From Odiellus spinosus (Eukaryota; Arthropoda; Arachnida; Opiliones; Phalangiidae): 64,000 nt of DNA. The position numbers and the translations under genes were made by a program. The notes beneath the pieces are model-generated. The model was not told the origin of the DNA. It made no database searches and saw only the letters and a program-made list of their open reading frames with translations. Below are positions 1-11,476 of the stretch, in pieces (position 1 is the first letter of the stretch; every line of letters begins with the position of its first letter). The DNA lies in the NCBI GenBank assembly GCA_963920705.1, contig OY987226.1:19005600-19069599 (forward strand), read 5' to 3'.

Positions 1-1317
1 GTTTGTTTCCAGGGTGTGAGGCAGAAGTAATACTAGGCCTTTAAGCACCGTTTATAACCTAGTTTCTTTTGGCCAAAAATCTAGTTTTTGCCTTAAACCA
101 ATAAGAATATATCTTAGTTTTGACGCAATTAAAAGCTAGATTCAAAGCCAAAGAACTTTGAATTGAAAACGCGACTGTAGATAGGAAAAATTTCAGCATT
201 CCTCTACTTTTCGAAAGCAGCTTTACAGAAAAATATTATATTACAGAAAATAACTATTAACTTTTACTTCGTAAGTGGGATTAGATCGGATAAATGGGTT
301 TTTCAAGTTAAATCTTATAGTAAGAAAACTATTCGAACATCGAAATCACTATTCATTGTCAAACGAGTTGAACCGACTCAATTCTCTCTTGAACTGATAT
401 AGTATTTGGAGGGGGGTGGATTAAATGTAGACGGGGGGAACTGGAGGAGGGTGGAATCGTGGATGTTTGGGTGGGGGTGTCCCTGAGGGTCTCTTCATCA
501 GGCTAGCGGCTGTCTCAAATACACAGATATTCAATAGTAATAAAAAGCTAACCCCTCCCCCCCCGCACCGACAAGCTCTACATCTATACGGCGGACGATA
601 AGGAATGATCAAATGTCACCTTGACCCCTCTTGAACCTCGGGCTTTACGCTCTAGTGGCCCCAATAACGTCAAACTCGAGAGCGACCAGTCGAGCCGATA
701 TACATATATACGGGACATGTACGGGCAATTTTGGGAGCCCCTCCGTGAATGTCCAATTCCCTATGGAATATTCCCAATATTCACCCAAAATAATAGTACA
801 AGACCCGCGCGTCCGCGCTCTCCTATTCGCGTCACCTCCTAAGTCTATAAAATCTCCATTCGAAATATTTATTCCCCGCTCTTATACGAAATAACGCGGA
901 TTTAGGAAAGTCCCGCTCGCTTGTAGAGAAACGGAAAAATACGTTCTATCCTGGGTGGTAGTATATTTGGAAAGGTGACTCAAAATAAGTCGCAGTTTCG
1001 AAATTTACCAAATCTTGGAACATGGTTTATTCTTGATATCAAATACAAGACCAATTACACGATATTTTTTAAGCAAGCGCTATAGTTACAGGATTGTGTG
1101 GGGGGAAGATTACACCATTTAAACTAAAGTTTAAAAAGCTAAGGAGGCTACTGAAGCCTTGAGCTCTAGCAATTGATATAGTAACAGTTATCTCGTTTAG
1201 TACAAAACAAAACAGACACAAAACAGGGTGGGACTTCGCCCGACGAAAGGTTCAAAAGAAGTTAAACTTGAGTTCCATTTTCAGATCGAATTAAATTGGA
1301 AATATATCACTGTTAGA
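1..1317. other. Unique AT-rich DNA, no gene seen
   Basis: No reading frame here looks coding and no repeat was recognised. The first 12 bases resemble a 3' splice site (pyrimidines then CAG), but the frame that follows soon stops, so no exon is called. A C/G-homopolymer patch lies near 410-570. Confidence 0.5.
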
Positions 1318-1436
1318 CCCTTTTCAGACGAGGCGTAACTAGCCGGTTTTATCAGACTTAACCGAGGTTTATTGAACTGAGAAGGCTATGTTAAATCTTA
1401 TTAAACCACGGATAATTACGCCTCGTCTGAAGAGGG
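1318..1436. mobile_element. MITE family A, copy A1
   Basis: A 119-bp palindromic element. The left end reads CCCTTTTCAGACGAGGCGTA and the right end is its near-perfect reverse complement, finishing GTCTGAAGAGGG. The right flank is TA; the left flank looks like a mutated TA. Two related copies lie at 47.8 and 49.0 kb. The TA target suggests a Tc1/mariner-type or other TA-targeting transposase, but that is inferred from the target alone. There is no coding capacity. Confidence 0.8.
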
Positions 1437-4044
1437 TATAAGCCTAGTATAAGCGCCTTTCTCCGCAATTTAAAATATATAGGTACGTCCGTCTGTCCGT
1501 GGGGAACGATAAAATTTACAAGCAAAGTTAGATGCACAGTGTTAAATTTCATTGCAAACTCCGCTTATTTCAAAACTCGCGCCGTATTTAACAAGCGGAT
1601 CTATTTTTTATTTCAAAAATACGTGGGGAGTTTGAGACTCACTTGTTTTATTTCAAATGTCAGTTAAGCCTAACGCCTAATTTATTTATTTTGTGGTTTG
1701 GAGATTGAAGATTTGGAGATTATAACGTTTTTTGCGGTGTTTAGCAAGTCAACCAAGAAAACGCTTGTAACTTTTAGTATCAAAACGGGGTCAAACTTAT
1801 TCCTTAATTTTTAATGTCCAGTATTTTTAGGGACAAGTATTCGGTGAAAACGAATTATCTTTCGATGTCATTTGGTCACAGAAACAAAAAAACCTAAATC
1901 ATATTTATGGTTTTTCCAAAGGTAATGAATCTTAATCCGGATATATCCACCCAATATCAATTAACGATTATCTTTTGGGGACATATTAGGGAAAGAGTCG
2001 CGATGTTAAACTCGTAAAGATGAAGAAAGTAACGTGTAATTCTCATTTACGAACTCCTTTTGAATAATCAATTATCAATTTGGGGAAAAAGACGATTAAA
2101 AGCGGCGCCTTTTGTACCCAAATACTTTTTCCAAAGAAACTTTAATGTTTTATCCATTTCAACAAATGTCCGCGCATCGAGTATTAGGGTCCATCATCAG
2201 TATATCGGAGAGAGAAAAGGAGGAGTACCGAGCTAGGAAATAGAATACTTAAGAATTTGTCTGAAATTTGCACCGTCGTTTTCATCGAGGTATATACTCG
2301 GTACTTCGTGCCTCGCCTATTAACGCCTCATTACACGTTGAAGCGGAAAATATAACAGCTACCCCCCTTCTTACCCGTAGCTCATTCTCCGTACCCCACC
2401 TCGCCCCCTTAAGAGTGTGTCTAAAATAGCTTATCCAACCCGAAACAAAATAAGGACCGAATTGGCGTTCCTAGAATTCTTAAGCCATCACGAGACTAGA
2501 CGCGGCGACCGAAGGCATTTCGTCAACGCTCCGTCCAAAGAATCTTAGATGAAAAATTCTAGAAGGACAGCTTACTTAGCTCGAACCCTCGATGGTCCGA
2601 AGGGTCAAAATCTATTCACGCGTGATCTAACGCGACGCGTCGTCCCCTCCCTAACTTATCAGGGACGAACAGGTTAACTCGGGGTCTAGAGATTTTTACG
2701 AATTCTCTCCCCATCTTCCACGAAGTCATCTCATCAGCTAAGTTTCGAGACTACAATACGTATCGAAGATAAACCTCCTCGTATATCTAACGAGAGCAAT
2801 CGTAAACTCGTAGAGGGTGTGTTAACGTTTAATACTCGTTGAATTCTATCAAAATGGACTTAAAACGAAAGAGCAAATCGTTCGCGAAGATGGAAGTAAT
2901 AGACGCGAACCCGCAAGAGAAGTGGTAAAAACTTTGACCTATCTCTACCTACTTTTCTCACGGTTCCTAACGTATCTTCGTTACAATCCTAAATGTAAAC
3001 CATCCCGTTCGCGGTATCTGAGGTAACACCGAGAAAGTTTAAGAACGACACAATATTTCCTTTACTCTCCAGAAGATACCTTCGTTAACTTTAAATAGGC
3101 GAATAGGTTTTGGGTGGATATCTCGGGGAAAGAGGATGTCTTTTAGTTTATTCGAAAAATTCCCCTGGCATCGGCATTTTTGTCTTAAATTGCGCGCCAA
3201 TTGAGCGAAGCAAAGTTTCCCCCCAAATGGCTAATGCCCTCCCGAAGAAGAAAGAAACCCTGCAACCTCTTTTACCTTAACATCGCGGGGTTCCCTTTTC
3301 TTAAGTCTTTAAGAAACTTAAATCTAAACTTTTCCCTCGCCAAGCACGCGCCGCGAGAACCAAACAAAGTTTTTTTTATCTACTTAGTTTGTAACGCGAA
3401 AGCCGCGATGTTCTTAGCCAAGGTTTTAAAACCCCGAAAGCTATTTTATTTTCAATGAAAGATTTGGCCGCGGAATTCCAACTTTATAGTTTCACTCGAT
3501 TATCGGTTAGAGGACGCATTACGTACGAAGTTATCCTCCTAAGATTTCGCTGGTAATACCTTTAAGTAAAAAACCAGAGACATCATTGAAGTAAAACTAA
3601 AATGTCTTCGCGAGTGTTGAAAACTCAAACTAAAGACGACGCGGAAGCACGTGATGTCGCGCGTGTTTTAAAGTCTCAAAGTGAAGAATCCGTTGGAGTT
3701 TTCAGTACGTGCAAAGCTATTGGCTCCGCTCCATCATTAATGAATCAGATTTAGATATGGATGGAAGGAAGGAAGAGTGTGTAGTTTTGTATTTATTGAA
3801 AATTCAAAAATTATATGTTGGATCATGATTTTGTTTTATTTCAAGGTACGAGGAATCTTCAGTGTTGCTAATGCTAAGTTTAGTTTAATCAAATAAAGTT
3901 GCACAAGCAACAAATAACTGACTTTTTTATATTAAATAGTTATTAGGTATGTGGCATTAAAGTAATATATCAAGATAACTAAAACTCTTACTTTCTTCCA
4001 AATCTTTCTTTGTTTAAATCCATCAAAAAACTTTAGTATTGTAA
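1437..4044. other. Unique DNA, no gene seen
   Basis: About 2.6 kb of mixed-composition sequence without a convincing open frame, RNA gene or recognised repeat. A short open stretch near 3201-3458 has no recognisable motif and was not accepted as a gene. Confidence 0.45.
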
Positions 4045-4300
4045 GGCTTAATCAACGTTTGATGGTAGGCTTATTCGGCGTTTAAAATTAAGCTTAATTG
4101 ACCTTTCAAATTAGGCTTAGGGCGAAATTAATTAACGCAAAATATTGTACAATCAAAGGCAGCGCGCAGACCTCAACTTATTTTACAATTTTGCGATCCG
4201 CGCGCTGCCTTTGATTGTACAATATTTGCGTTTTTGATGCAATTTTTTGCGTTTATGAATTTGGCTCACCGACGCTTCAAATCAGGCTTAATCAACGTTT
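4045..4300. repeat. Palindromic element with 33-35 bp hairpin arms
   Basis: Arms at about 4134-4168 and 4199-4231 are inverted copies, sharing TATTGTACAATCAAAGGCAG and the following GCGCGC, around a loop of about 30 bp. The hairpin sits between two direct copies of AGGCTTAATCAACG at about 4045 and 4285. It is probably a small non-autonomous foldback element. No family was recognised and no clear target duplication was found. Confidence 0.6.
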
Positions 4301-5877
4301 TTAATTAAGCGCGTGGCTGAATTCTCGCGATATGATGAACCATGCGCTTTTGAAATATATAAGCTGCGTTGACTTTTAAACTTTTTTAATTTTTTTTTTT
4401 AAGTAAAAACAGAAATTTTTTAGCAAAACAAACTAAAAATTAAAAATTTAAACATTCAAATTAGTTTTCAAAAATTTTAAAATTAAAAATTTGTTGCAAA
4501 ATAAAAAGAAGTAAAATTAGCAAACAAAGCGGTTTTCTTTACTCCCCGTGTTGCGGCTTCAATCCGTTGTTTTTCATGGACAGACGACAGTTTGGCAATC
4601 CCCTTTACTCCCCACACCAATCAAGTTAAGGTCCAGGGGGTGCAGAGGGTCTTCTTTTAAAAGGGGCGTATATAGTTTGGGGTTTTGTAAAACGGGAGGG
4701 TATTTCAAACCTGGGGAAGGGTGTAGGGGGTAGGAGGAGTTGTCTAATTAAAAGTTGCTGGAACAACAGGCGACTAATTGAGAGAAGGACCGTATAAAAG
4801 TTTCGGGTTTCTCTTCTACGCGCCAGACTAAAAGGATTTAAAAACTTTTTTGCTACTCTTAGAACGGAGAAGCATCTATCTCTCTCTCTCTCCTAGAATT
4901 ACCGAAAAGGTTTGTAAGAGTTTTCGGGGTTTTGCAGGGTGACTGGGTCGTGGAAACTTTCTCGAACGCGAAGGAACGCTCGCTGAGAGAGAAGTTTTGC
5001 CGCAAAGCAAACAATTTGCCAACTCTAAGCCGACGAGAGCGAGAGAGAGCGGCCGAGAGATGTTTACCGGACAAGCGGGCTCTCTTTTCCGCAACTGGGG
5101 TTTTAGGCCTAACAACGGGGGACATTTTAATAATTTAGATAATTCGATGGTCATTTCGAGGGAATCACTTTACAAAAACTATACGCTTTAAATTCTCAAA
5201 AAAGATTATTGACCATGGTGATTAACTTAGAAATTATTAAATGAAATTTCGAGACTGATGGTCATCCATGGTTGAGAAAAACAGTTCATTAAATAAATGT
5301 TAATTAAATAATTTATTTAATAAACGTTTATTAAAAGAAGGCTGTCACAGATTTTCCATAAATTTCAAATGGAAATTGAGTAGCATTTTCGGAAAGTTCG
5401 TTAAAAAACGAGTCAAAATATATATACATATGCACACAAGTAAATCATCCTTCAAGTTTATAAGACGATATACTTCGGGTGACAATGAAGTAAGTCCGAT
5501 TTTCTCAGTCCATGTTTTCACTCTAAGTATTCCGAAATTTGTACAGAATGGCGGCCAGTTCCAATATATTCTTTTTTTAGAGTAAATCGCGACGGCCGGG
5601 CGAGACACGCTCCTTCGTTTTGCGAGAGAGAGCCCTGGAGAACTGTTTTCCTTAGGTACATTTCACCTTCGTAAACGTCTAGACAGTTCAATGCAATATT
5701 AGCACCGCCTACTAAGTTCCAATCTCAACCGCTAGAAAGGGCAATTTGGAATTTCGTATCTCGACTGTTTAGAGTGTATTTTTTCCTCTCTCGTCGGGCG
5801 AACGTTCTGACGACAAAACATTCAGAACCACATACCAATCATAATATACTTTGTTGTAAACTTGAAGCATGATTTAC
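4301..5877. other. Unique DNA with a short CT run
   Basis: No gene is supported. A CT microsatellite lies near 4880-4893. An AT-rich self-complementary patch lies at about 5288-5335. Overlapping short open frames on both strands at 4860-5190 have no recognisable content. Confidence 0.45.
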
Positions 5878-5928
5878 CTCTGATATGCATGCATAGAAAA
5901 AAATTGCCGCGACAATAGAAATAAACAT
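5878..5928 (-). CDS. Possible first coding exon with signal peptide (weak)
   Basis: On the minus strand an ATG preceded by AAA opens a 17-residue segment, MFISIVAAIFFYACISE. It looks like a signal peptide: a hydrophobic core ending in small and polar residues. It is followed at once by GAG|GTAAAT, a plausible 5' splice site in phase 0. Short secretory first exons of this kind are common in animal genes. No downstream exon was found on the left, so a chance match is quite possible. If real, it would start a secreted or membrane protein. The upstream in-frame codons also stay open for about 60 residues, which weakens the choice of this ATG. Confidence 0.15.
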
Positions 5929-6890
5929 TTTATATTCGCCTTTTATGAATTTTTCCAATAAACGTTCCCGGAAGTATGTTAAGAATATGGTCGTGAAGTT
6001 ATTGTAAAATTTACATTCGATTCTCGCGCCCGAAATGTTTTTTAATAAATTCATACGCACTCTTTCAGTGTGGATGGCAAAGTATATGACCCTTTTAAAA
6101 TCATTTTTTACCATATTTTGGGAAAATAATAAAAGATTATTATTTTCTTTGGTTTTCGATAACCTAGGTTCAGTAAAGCGCTAAATAATGTTTTTATTTA
6201 TCCTTTGAATGCTTCACGCGGTCAGTCAATTCCAAATACTTTAGCCTGCCCAATTGAACACCAAATAAATCGAGAAACGAATAAGCGTTTGATCATAAAA
6301 AATTGCGCAAATAATCTTCGTTTATGAAGTAGCTAATCAAGTTATATAGAGGCCTTATATTTATATTAAAGGGGGAAGTTCCTCCTCCGTCCCCTCAGTC
6401 TCTTTGTAATGCAATTAAGGCTGCTGGAGTGGGGAGAGAGGGGGCTAATGTGTTTGACCGCAATATTAGTGATGTCGAGAATATAGACCCGCGCGATATT
6501 ACATTATATCTTCTGATCGCGCGACGCCATAACCCAATTATGTCGACTTTATATTACCCCCATCAGCCTCCGCCACATCAAGCCCGTCGTGCGTGTGTGT
6601 ATAGCTTCTACCTTGCCTAGATATTTATAATATAGGAAATTTAGGCTATATTCTATACTCGATACAATTCAATCCCAAATTGCAACGATAAAGCTGTTGC
6701 ATTTACTTAAGACACGTTATCATGCAATAAAATATGACGTTTCGATCAACTTGCGTTTAATCAATCTATAGTTTTCCTTTTAAAACTAGGAACCGCAAGC
6801 ATATTGATATTTATAAAAGTACATTTCGCACGCAATGTGAGCCCCTAGTATTTATATTTAAAAGTATCTAAATTCCATTAAACATTTTTC
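5929..6890. other. Unique DNA, no gene seen
   Basis: No coding or RNA gene is visible. An isolated TTAAAGGGGG near 6368 resembles the end motif of the TTAA-targeting MITEs but has no partner. Confidence 0.45.
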
Positions 6891-8655
6891 AAAAAAAAAA
6901 AAAAAAAAAAAAGCCCCAAATGCCGCACGGAAAATGACCCGAATGCCGCACGGAAAATGACCCGAATGCCGCACGGAAAATGACCCGAATGCCGCACGGA
7001 AAATGACCCGAATGCCGCACGGAAAATGACCCGAATGCCGCACGGAAAATGACCCGAATGCCGCACGGAAAATGACCCGAATGCCGCACGGAAAATGACC
7101 CGAATGCCGCACGGAAAATGACCCGAATGCCGCACGGAAAATGACCCGAATGCCGCACGGAAAATGACCCGAATGCCGCACGGAAAATGACCCGAAAGCC
7201 GCACGGAAAATGACCCGAAAGCCGCACGGAAAATGACCCGAATGCCGCACGGAAAATGACCCGAATGCCGCACGGAAAATGACCCGAATGCCGCACGGAA
7301 AATGACCCGAATGCCGCACGGAAAATGACCCGAATGCCGCACGGAAAATGACCCGAATGCCGCTCGGAAAATGACCCGAATACCGCTCGGAAAATGACCC
7401 GAATACCGCACGGAAAATGACCCGAATGCCGCACGGAAAATGACCCGAATGCCGCACGGAAAATGACCCGAATGCCGCACGGAAAATGACCCGAATGCCG
7501 CACGGAAAATGACCCGAATGCCGCACGGAAAATGACCCGAATGCCGCACGGAAAATGACCCGAATGCCGCACGGAAAATGACCCGAATGCCGCACGGAAA
7601 ATGACCCGAATGCCGCACGGAAAATGACCCGAATGCCGCACGGAAAATGACCCGAATGCCGCACGGAAAATGACCCGAATGCCGCACGGAAAATGACCCG
7701 AATGCCGCACGGAAAATGACCCGAATGCCGCACGGAAAATGACCCGAATGCCGCACGGAAAATGACCCGAATGCCGCACGGAAAATGACCCGAATGCCGC
7801 ACGGAAAATGACCCGAATGCCGCACGGAAAATGACCCGAATGCCGCACGGAAAATGACCCGAATGCCGCACGGAAAATGACCCGAATGCCGCACGGAAAA
7901 TGACCCGAATGCCGCACGGAAAATGACCCGAATGCCGCACGGAAAATGACCCGAATGCCGCACGGAAAATGACCCGAATGCCGCACGGAAAATGACCCGA
8001 ATGCCGCACGGAAAATGACCCGAATGCCGCACGGAAAATGACCCGAATGCCGCACGGAAAATGACCCGAATGCCGCACGGAAAATGACCCGAATGCCGCA
8101 CGGAAAATGACCCGAATGCCGCACGGAAAATGACCCGAATGCCGCACGGAAAATGACCCGAATGCCGCACGGAAAATGACCCGAATGCCGCACGGAAAAT
8201 GACCCGAATGCCGCACGGAAAATGACCCGAATGCCGCACGGAAAATGACCCGAATGCCGCACGGAAAATGACCCGAATGCGGCACGGAAAATGACCCGAA
8301 TGCGGCACGGAAAATGACCCGAATGCGGCACGGAAAATGACCCGAATGCGGCACGGAAAATGACCCGAATGCGGCACGGAAAATGACCCGAATGCGGCAC
8401 GGAAAATGACCCGAATGCGGCACGGAAAATGACCCGAATGCGGCACGGAAAATGACCCGAATGCGGCACGGAAAATGACCCAAATGCGGCACGGAAAATG
8501 ACCCAAATGCCGCACGGAAAATGACCCAAATGCCGCACGGAAAATGACCCAAATGCCGCACGGAAAATGACCCAAATGCCGAACGGAAAATGACCCAAAT
8601 GCCGAACGGAAAATGACCCAAATGCCGAACGGAAAATGACCCAAATGCCACTGAA
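6891..8655. repeat. 23-bp satellite array (family M), about 75 units
   Basis: After a tract of 20-odd A's, a 23-bp unit containing GCCGCACGGAAAATGACCC repeats about 75 times from about 6914. The phase of GCCGCACGG at 6922 is kept exactly to 8647 (1725 = 75 x 23), so there is no net length change. Typical units hold three CpGs. Variants come in runs: CGAAT with GCGGCACGG at about 8277-8480, then CAAAT with GCGGCAC, CAAAT with GCCGCAC and CAAAT with GCCGAAC toward the right edge. Two AAAGCC units sit near 7195, and GCTCGG/TACCG units near 7362-7410. All three minus-strand frames are open for about 600 codons and encode the same 23-residue periodic peptide. That follows from a stop-free unit whose length is not a multiple of 3 and is not evidence of a gene. 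Confidence 0.95.
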
Positions 8656-9481
8656 AATGAACAACTTCCAAAATTGAGCCATTGAAGGTTAAAACCCTGC
8701 ATGGAAGCACCTTATTTGGTTCAAAGTTTAACCTTTTTGAACAAGACTCACAATGAACACTTATTTACTGTAGATCCTGTTTTATATTGAATCTTCACTG
8801 AGGCTTTTATTTGTAGATGGTTGAATCTGAGCCCAATTTAACCTTTTACATTCACAGAATGTTTCTCAGTTTAAAACAGATCTCTATGAGAAAATGGCTA
8901 TGAAAATCTAACTTCACGATACTGACAAGGTTTAATACCAACTAATCCATGCCAGGTATACTATAGTATTCCGCCGCCATTATGGGCGCGCAGTGAAAAT
9001 AAGACAGCTATATACATAGGTTAACTGTCTATATGTTCTTTATGGCCGGGTTCAGGGATGTTTACCCTGAGAATCCTCGGGGCAATTTCTCTCCTCTCTC
9101 TGCTACAAGAAATTACGCGAGGCTTGGCTTTTGAGGGTTCGCGTAGAGGCGCGTTGGGGGTTTTACCCCCAAACTAATATCTTAAATATACACTCAGGAT
9201 AGCCCTTAATATCCCGACTAAACAAGAGTTCTATCGCTTGCCCCCGCTTGCCAAAAATATTGCCGAGATCGACTTCCTCTTTTTCTACGAAGAAGACTTC
9301 ACCGGCAAACCCGGAACATTCTATTTTTCACTTAAATTACCCGCTGCTATACGGGAATGAATAAACAAAAACAATACGATCCGTGGGGCCACGGTAGTAA
9401 CGCAACGAGACGACATGTTTTCGCCCGAAATTAAGTCCGGAATTAAAACTGCGGTCGAATTTTTGAAATTTTTTAACTTAA
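8656..9481. other. Unique DNA, no gene seen
   Basis: No feature is supported. Short frames are interrupted and no repeat was recognised. Confidence 0.45.
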
Positions 9482-10168
9482 AGGGAGAATGCTACCTAAA
9501 AACAAGTTATTTCTATCCATTCATTATCGTTAAATTGTCCTAATCCACCAGTAATAATAAATATTACAAACGAATATTAAACTAGAAAACAAACTTACCC
9601 TGAAAATAGGCTTAGCTGGATTCATGGAGATTCTGAATTTCTTCGCATTGATGGGTCAGCGACCAATCGAATGTTATTGAAGGTCTTATTGCGATCGCGC
9701 CTGATTGGCGCGCATTTTCTCATTGGTCGATGACGCTTCAACGCGAAGAAATTCAGTATCTCCATGAATACAGCTAAGCCTATTTTACGGGAAAGTTTAA
9801 TATTTGTCTGTATTTTTTTCCTGATGGATTAGTTTATTTAAACGATAAAAAAAAAAATCGATAAAAAATTATATAGCGGTATGGTAACTTTAGCATTTCT
9901 TAATCGGTTTTAAACTGTAAAATCAAACAGATATTAAAATCGTCAGGAATCGTTTTAAGCGTCATGTGTTCACACATTGATTTGCTGTATCTTCATCTAT
10001 CGGTTGGTGAAACTGGTTCCCGAAGCAGTTTCCAGAAATAGAATCCAATCGATTCGAGAAAAGACGGTTTCCCGTTCACTTGACTAAAGCGAAACGTTTT
10101 GAAACGGTTTAAATGAATTGCAAGGCCTGGTATGATCGTAGCTTTTGTTGTTAGGTGGTATTCTCCCT
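9482..10168. mobile_element. MITE family B, copy B1 (Kolobok/T2-like ends)
   Basis: It is flanked on both sides by TTAA (9478-9481 and 10169-10172). The ends read AGGGAGAATGC and ATTCTCCCT. The centre is a long palindrome: ATAGGCTTAGCTGGATTCAT at about 9607, with its reverse complement ending near 9784. TTAA targets with a TTAAAGG end match the T2/Kolobok elements known from Xenopus. About 240 bp of unrelated sequence between two GGTATG motifs (about 9887-10130) makes this copy longer than its relatives and may be a further insertion. Confidence 0.8.
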
Positions 10169-11108
10169 TTAAACGGTGTGTGCAAATTCAAATTAATCTG
10201 ATAATTAGTTGAGAAATGGTATAATTATGAAAACGCTATGTGCAATTAGTTTAGTTTGGTTCAAGATAGCTTTCCTTCTAAAGCCACAGTCGTTCTAAAT
10301 TTTTAAAGATTCATATTTTCTCAACTTCCCTTATTTCTAAAGAGTTCTAGCGCAAATAAATAGTTAATTTATAAAAATCCTCTGAATAATTCTATTTAAC
10401 GAAATTAAGATTGAATCAAAAGTTACCTAAACCGGGGTCCTTTTCATTCCGAGCTCGAATATATTCTCTCCGCGTATAAATTTTATCTTTATACAAACAA
10501 CATTTGAACTTTAACAAACTGCTCCCTTTCCCCTCCCACTTCTTTACGAATTTCCACAGTTTTCAGAGATAGTCGAAATGAAGAGAGAAGAGGAAAGGAA
10601 TTGGTTAGTCAGGACCGACGATATCTTTTCGCGCGAGAAGAGGTAGAAGTACGGAAGGGAGGGGGCTAGGGCGCTGACGAATTAATTGGAAAGAGTGAAA
10701 TTGAAACGAAGCTAGAAGTAAACATAAATTCAACACACACACACGCGCGCACCCTGGAACCCCCTCACCCCGAGAACCTTATACACCTTTATTATTGGAC
10801 GCCTTGACTAATTTCGTCTCGAACACCCCCTTCCCCCTACCTTCAGCCTTTCCCACCATAGCCTCCCTGCAAACCCCTAGAGGCAGCTTCCAGGGGTAAC
10901 GGGAAGGTATTTACCCGATAGAGAGATCGCGAAAGCGCAAGCTTTTAAAATAGGGTTAAAGGCGATGACATCGTATATAAGTTACAGAAACAGTTTGAAA
11001 TTTCGACGCTGGTTCCAAGTCGAAGATACAGTTTAATTCGAATCTTCAAAGGATAAATCTGAGACTGTTAACAATGAAGACCTATCTTATAAAGATAAAA
11101 ATGAACAA
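10169..11108. other. Unique DNA with a short CA/CG run
   Basis: No gene is visible. A short (CA)n tract runs into (CG)n at about 10732-10750, followed by C-rich patches. Confidence 0.45.
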
Positions 11109-11476
11109 CAAAATCTGGTGTTCATAAGCGTCCTTTAACGGCAAACAGTCGGAACTAAGAAAACACAGTTATCGAACCTATAAAACCAAAAGGTTTGAGT
11201 GTGCGTGAGACTTGTTCTTTGAAGAAAATGATTGAAGATAAAGGGGCGAGAGCCGCACGCTCACTTGAAGCCTAATTTTGGTTTAAAATCTGGTGTTCAT
11301 AAGCGTCCTCTAACGTCAAACAGCGTCAAAAGTCGGAACTAACAAACCACAGCTATCGAGCCTGTAGTAAATCAAAAAGGTTCGAGTGTGCGTGAGACTT
11401 GTTCTTTGAAAAAAGCGATTGAAGATAAAGGGGCGAGAGTCGAACACTCACTCGAAGCCTGATTTTGGTTTAAATC
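11109..11476. repeat. 175-bp tandem duplication
   Basis: AAATCTGGTGTTCATAAGCG recurs at about 11111 and 11286, and both copies continue through TGTGCGTGAGACTTGTTCTT and a GATAAAGGGGCGAGAG segment to a GATTTTGGTTTAAA-like end. The copies differ by scattered substitutions and small indels, including an extra AGCGTCAA in the second. There is no evidence of coding. Confidence 0.8.

Noticed and set aside
6858-8710. Three minus-strand open frames of about 600 codons
   Set aside because: They translate the same 23-bp satellite in three frames and give the same periodic peptide. Any stop-free 23-bp unit behaves this way.
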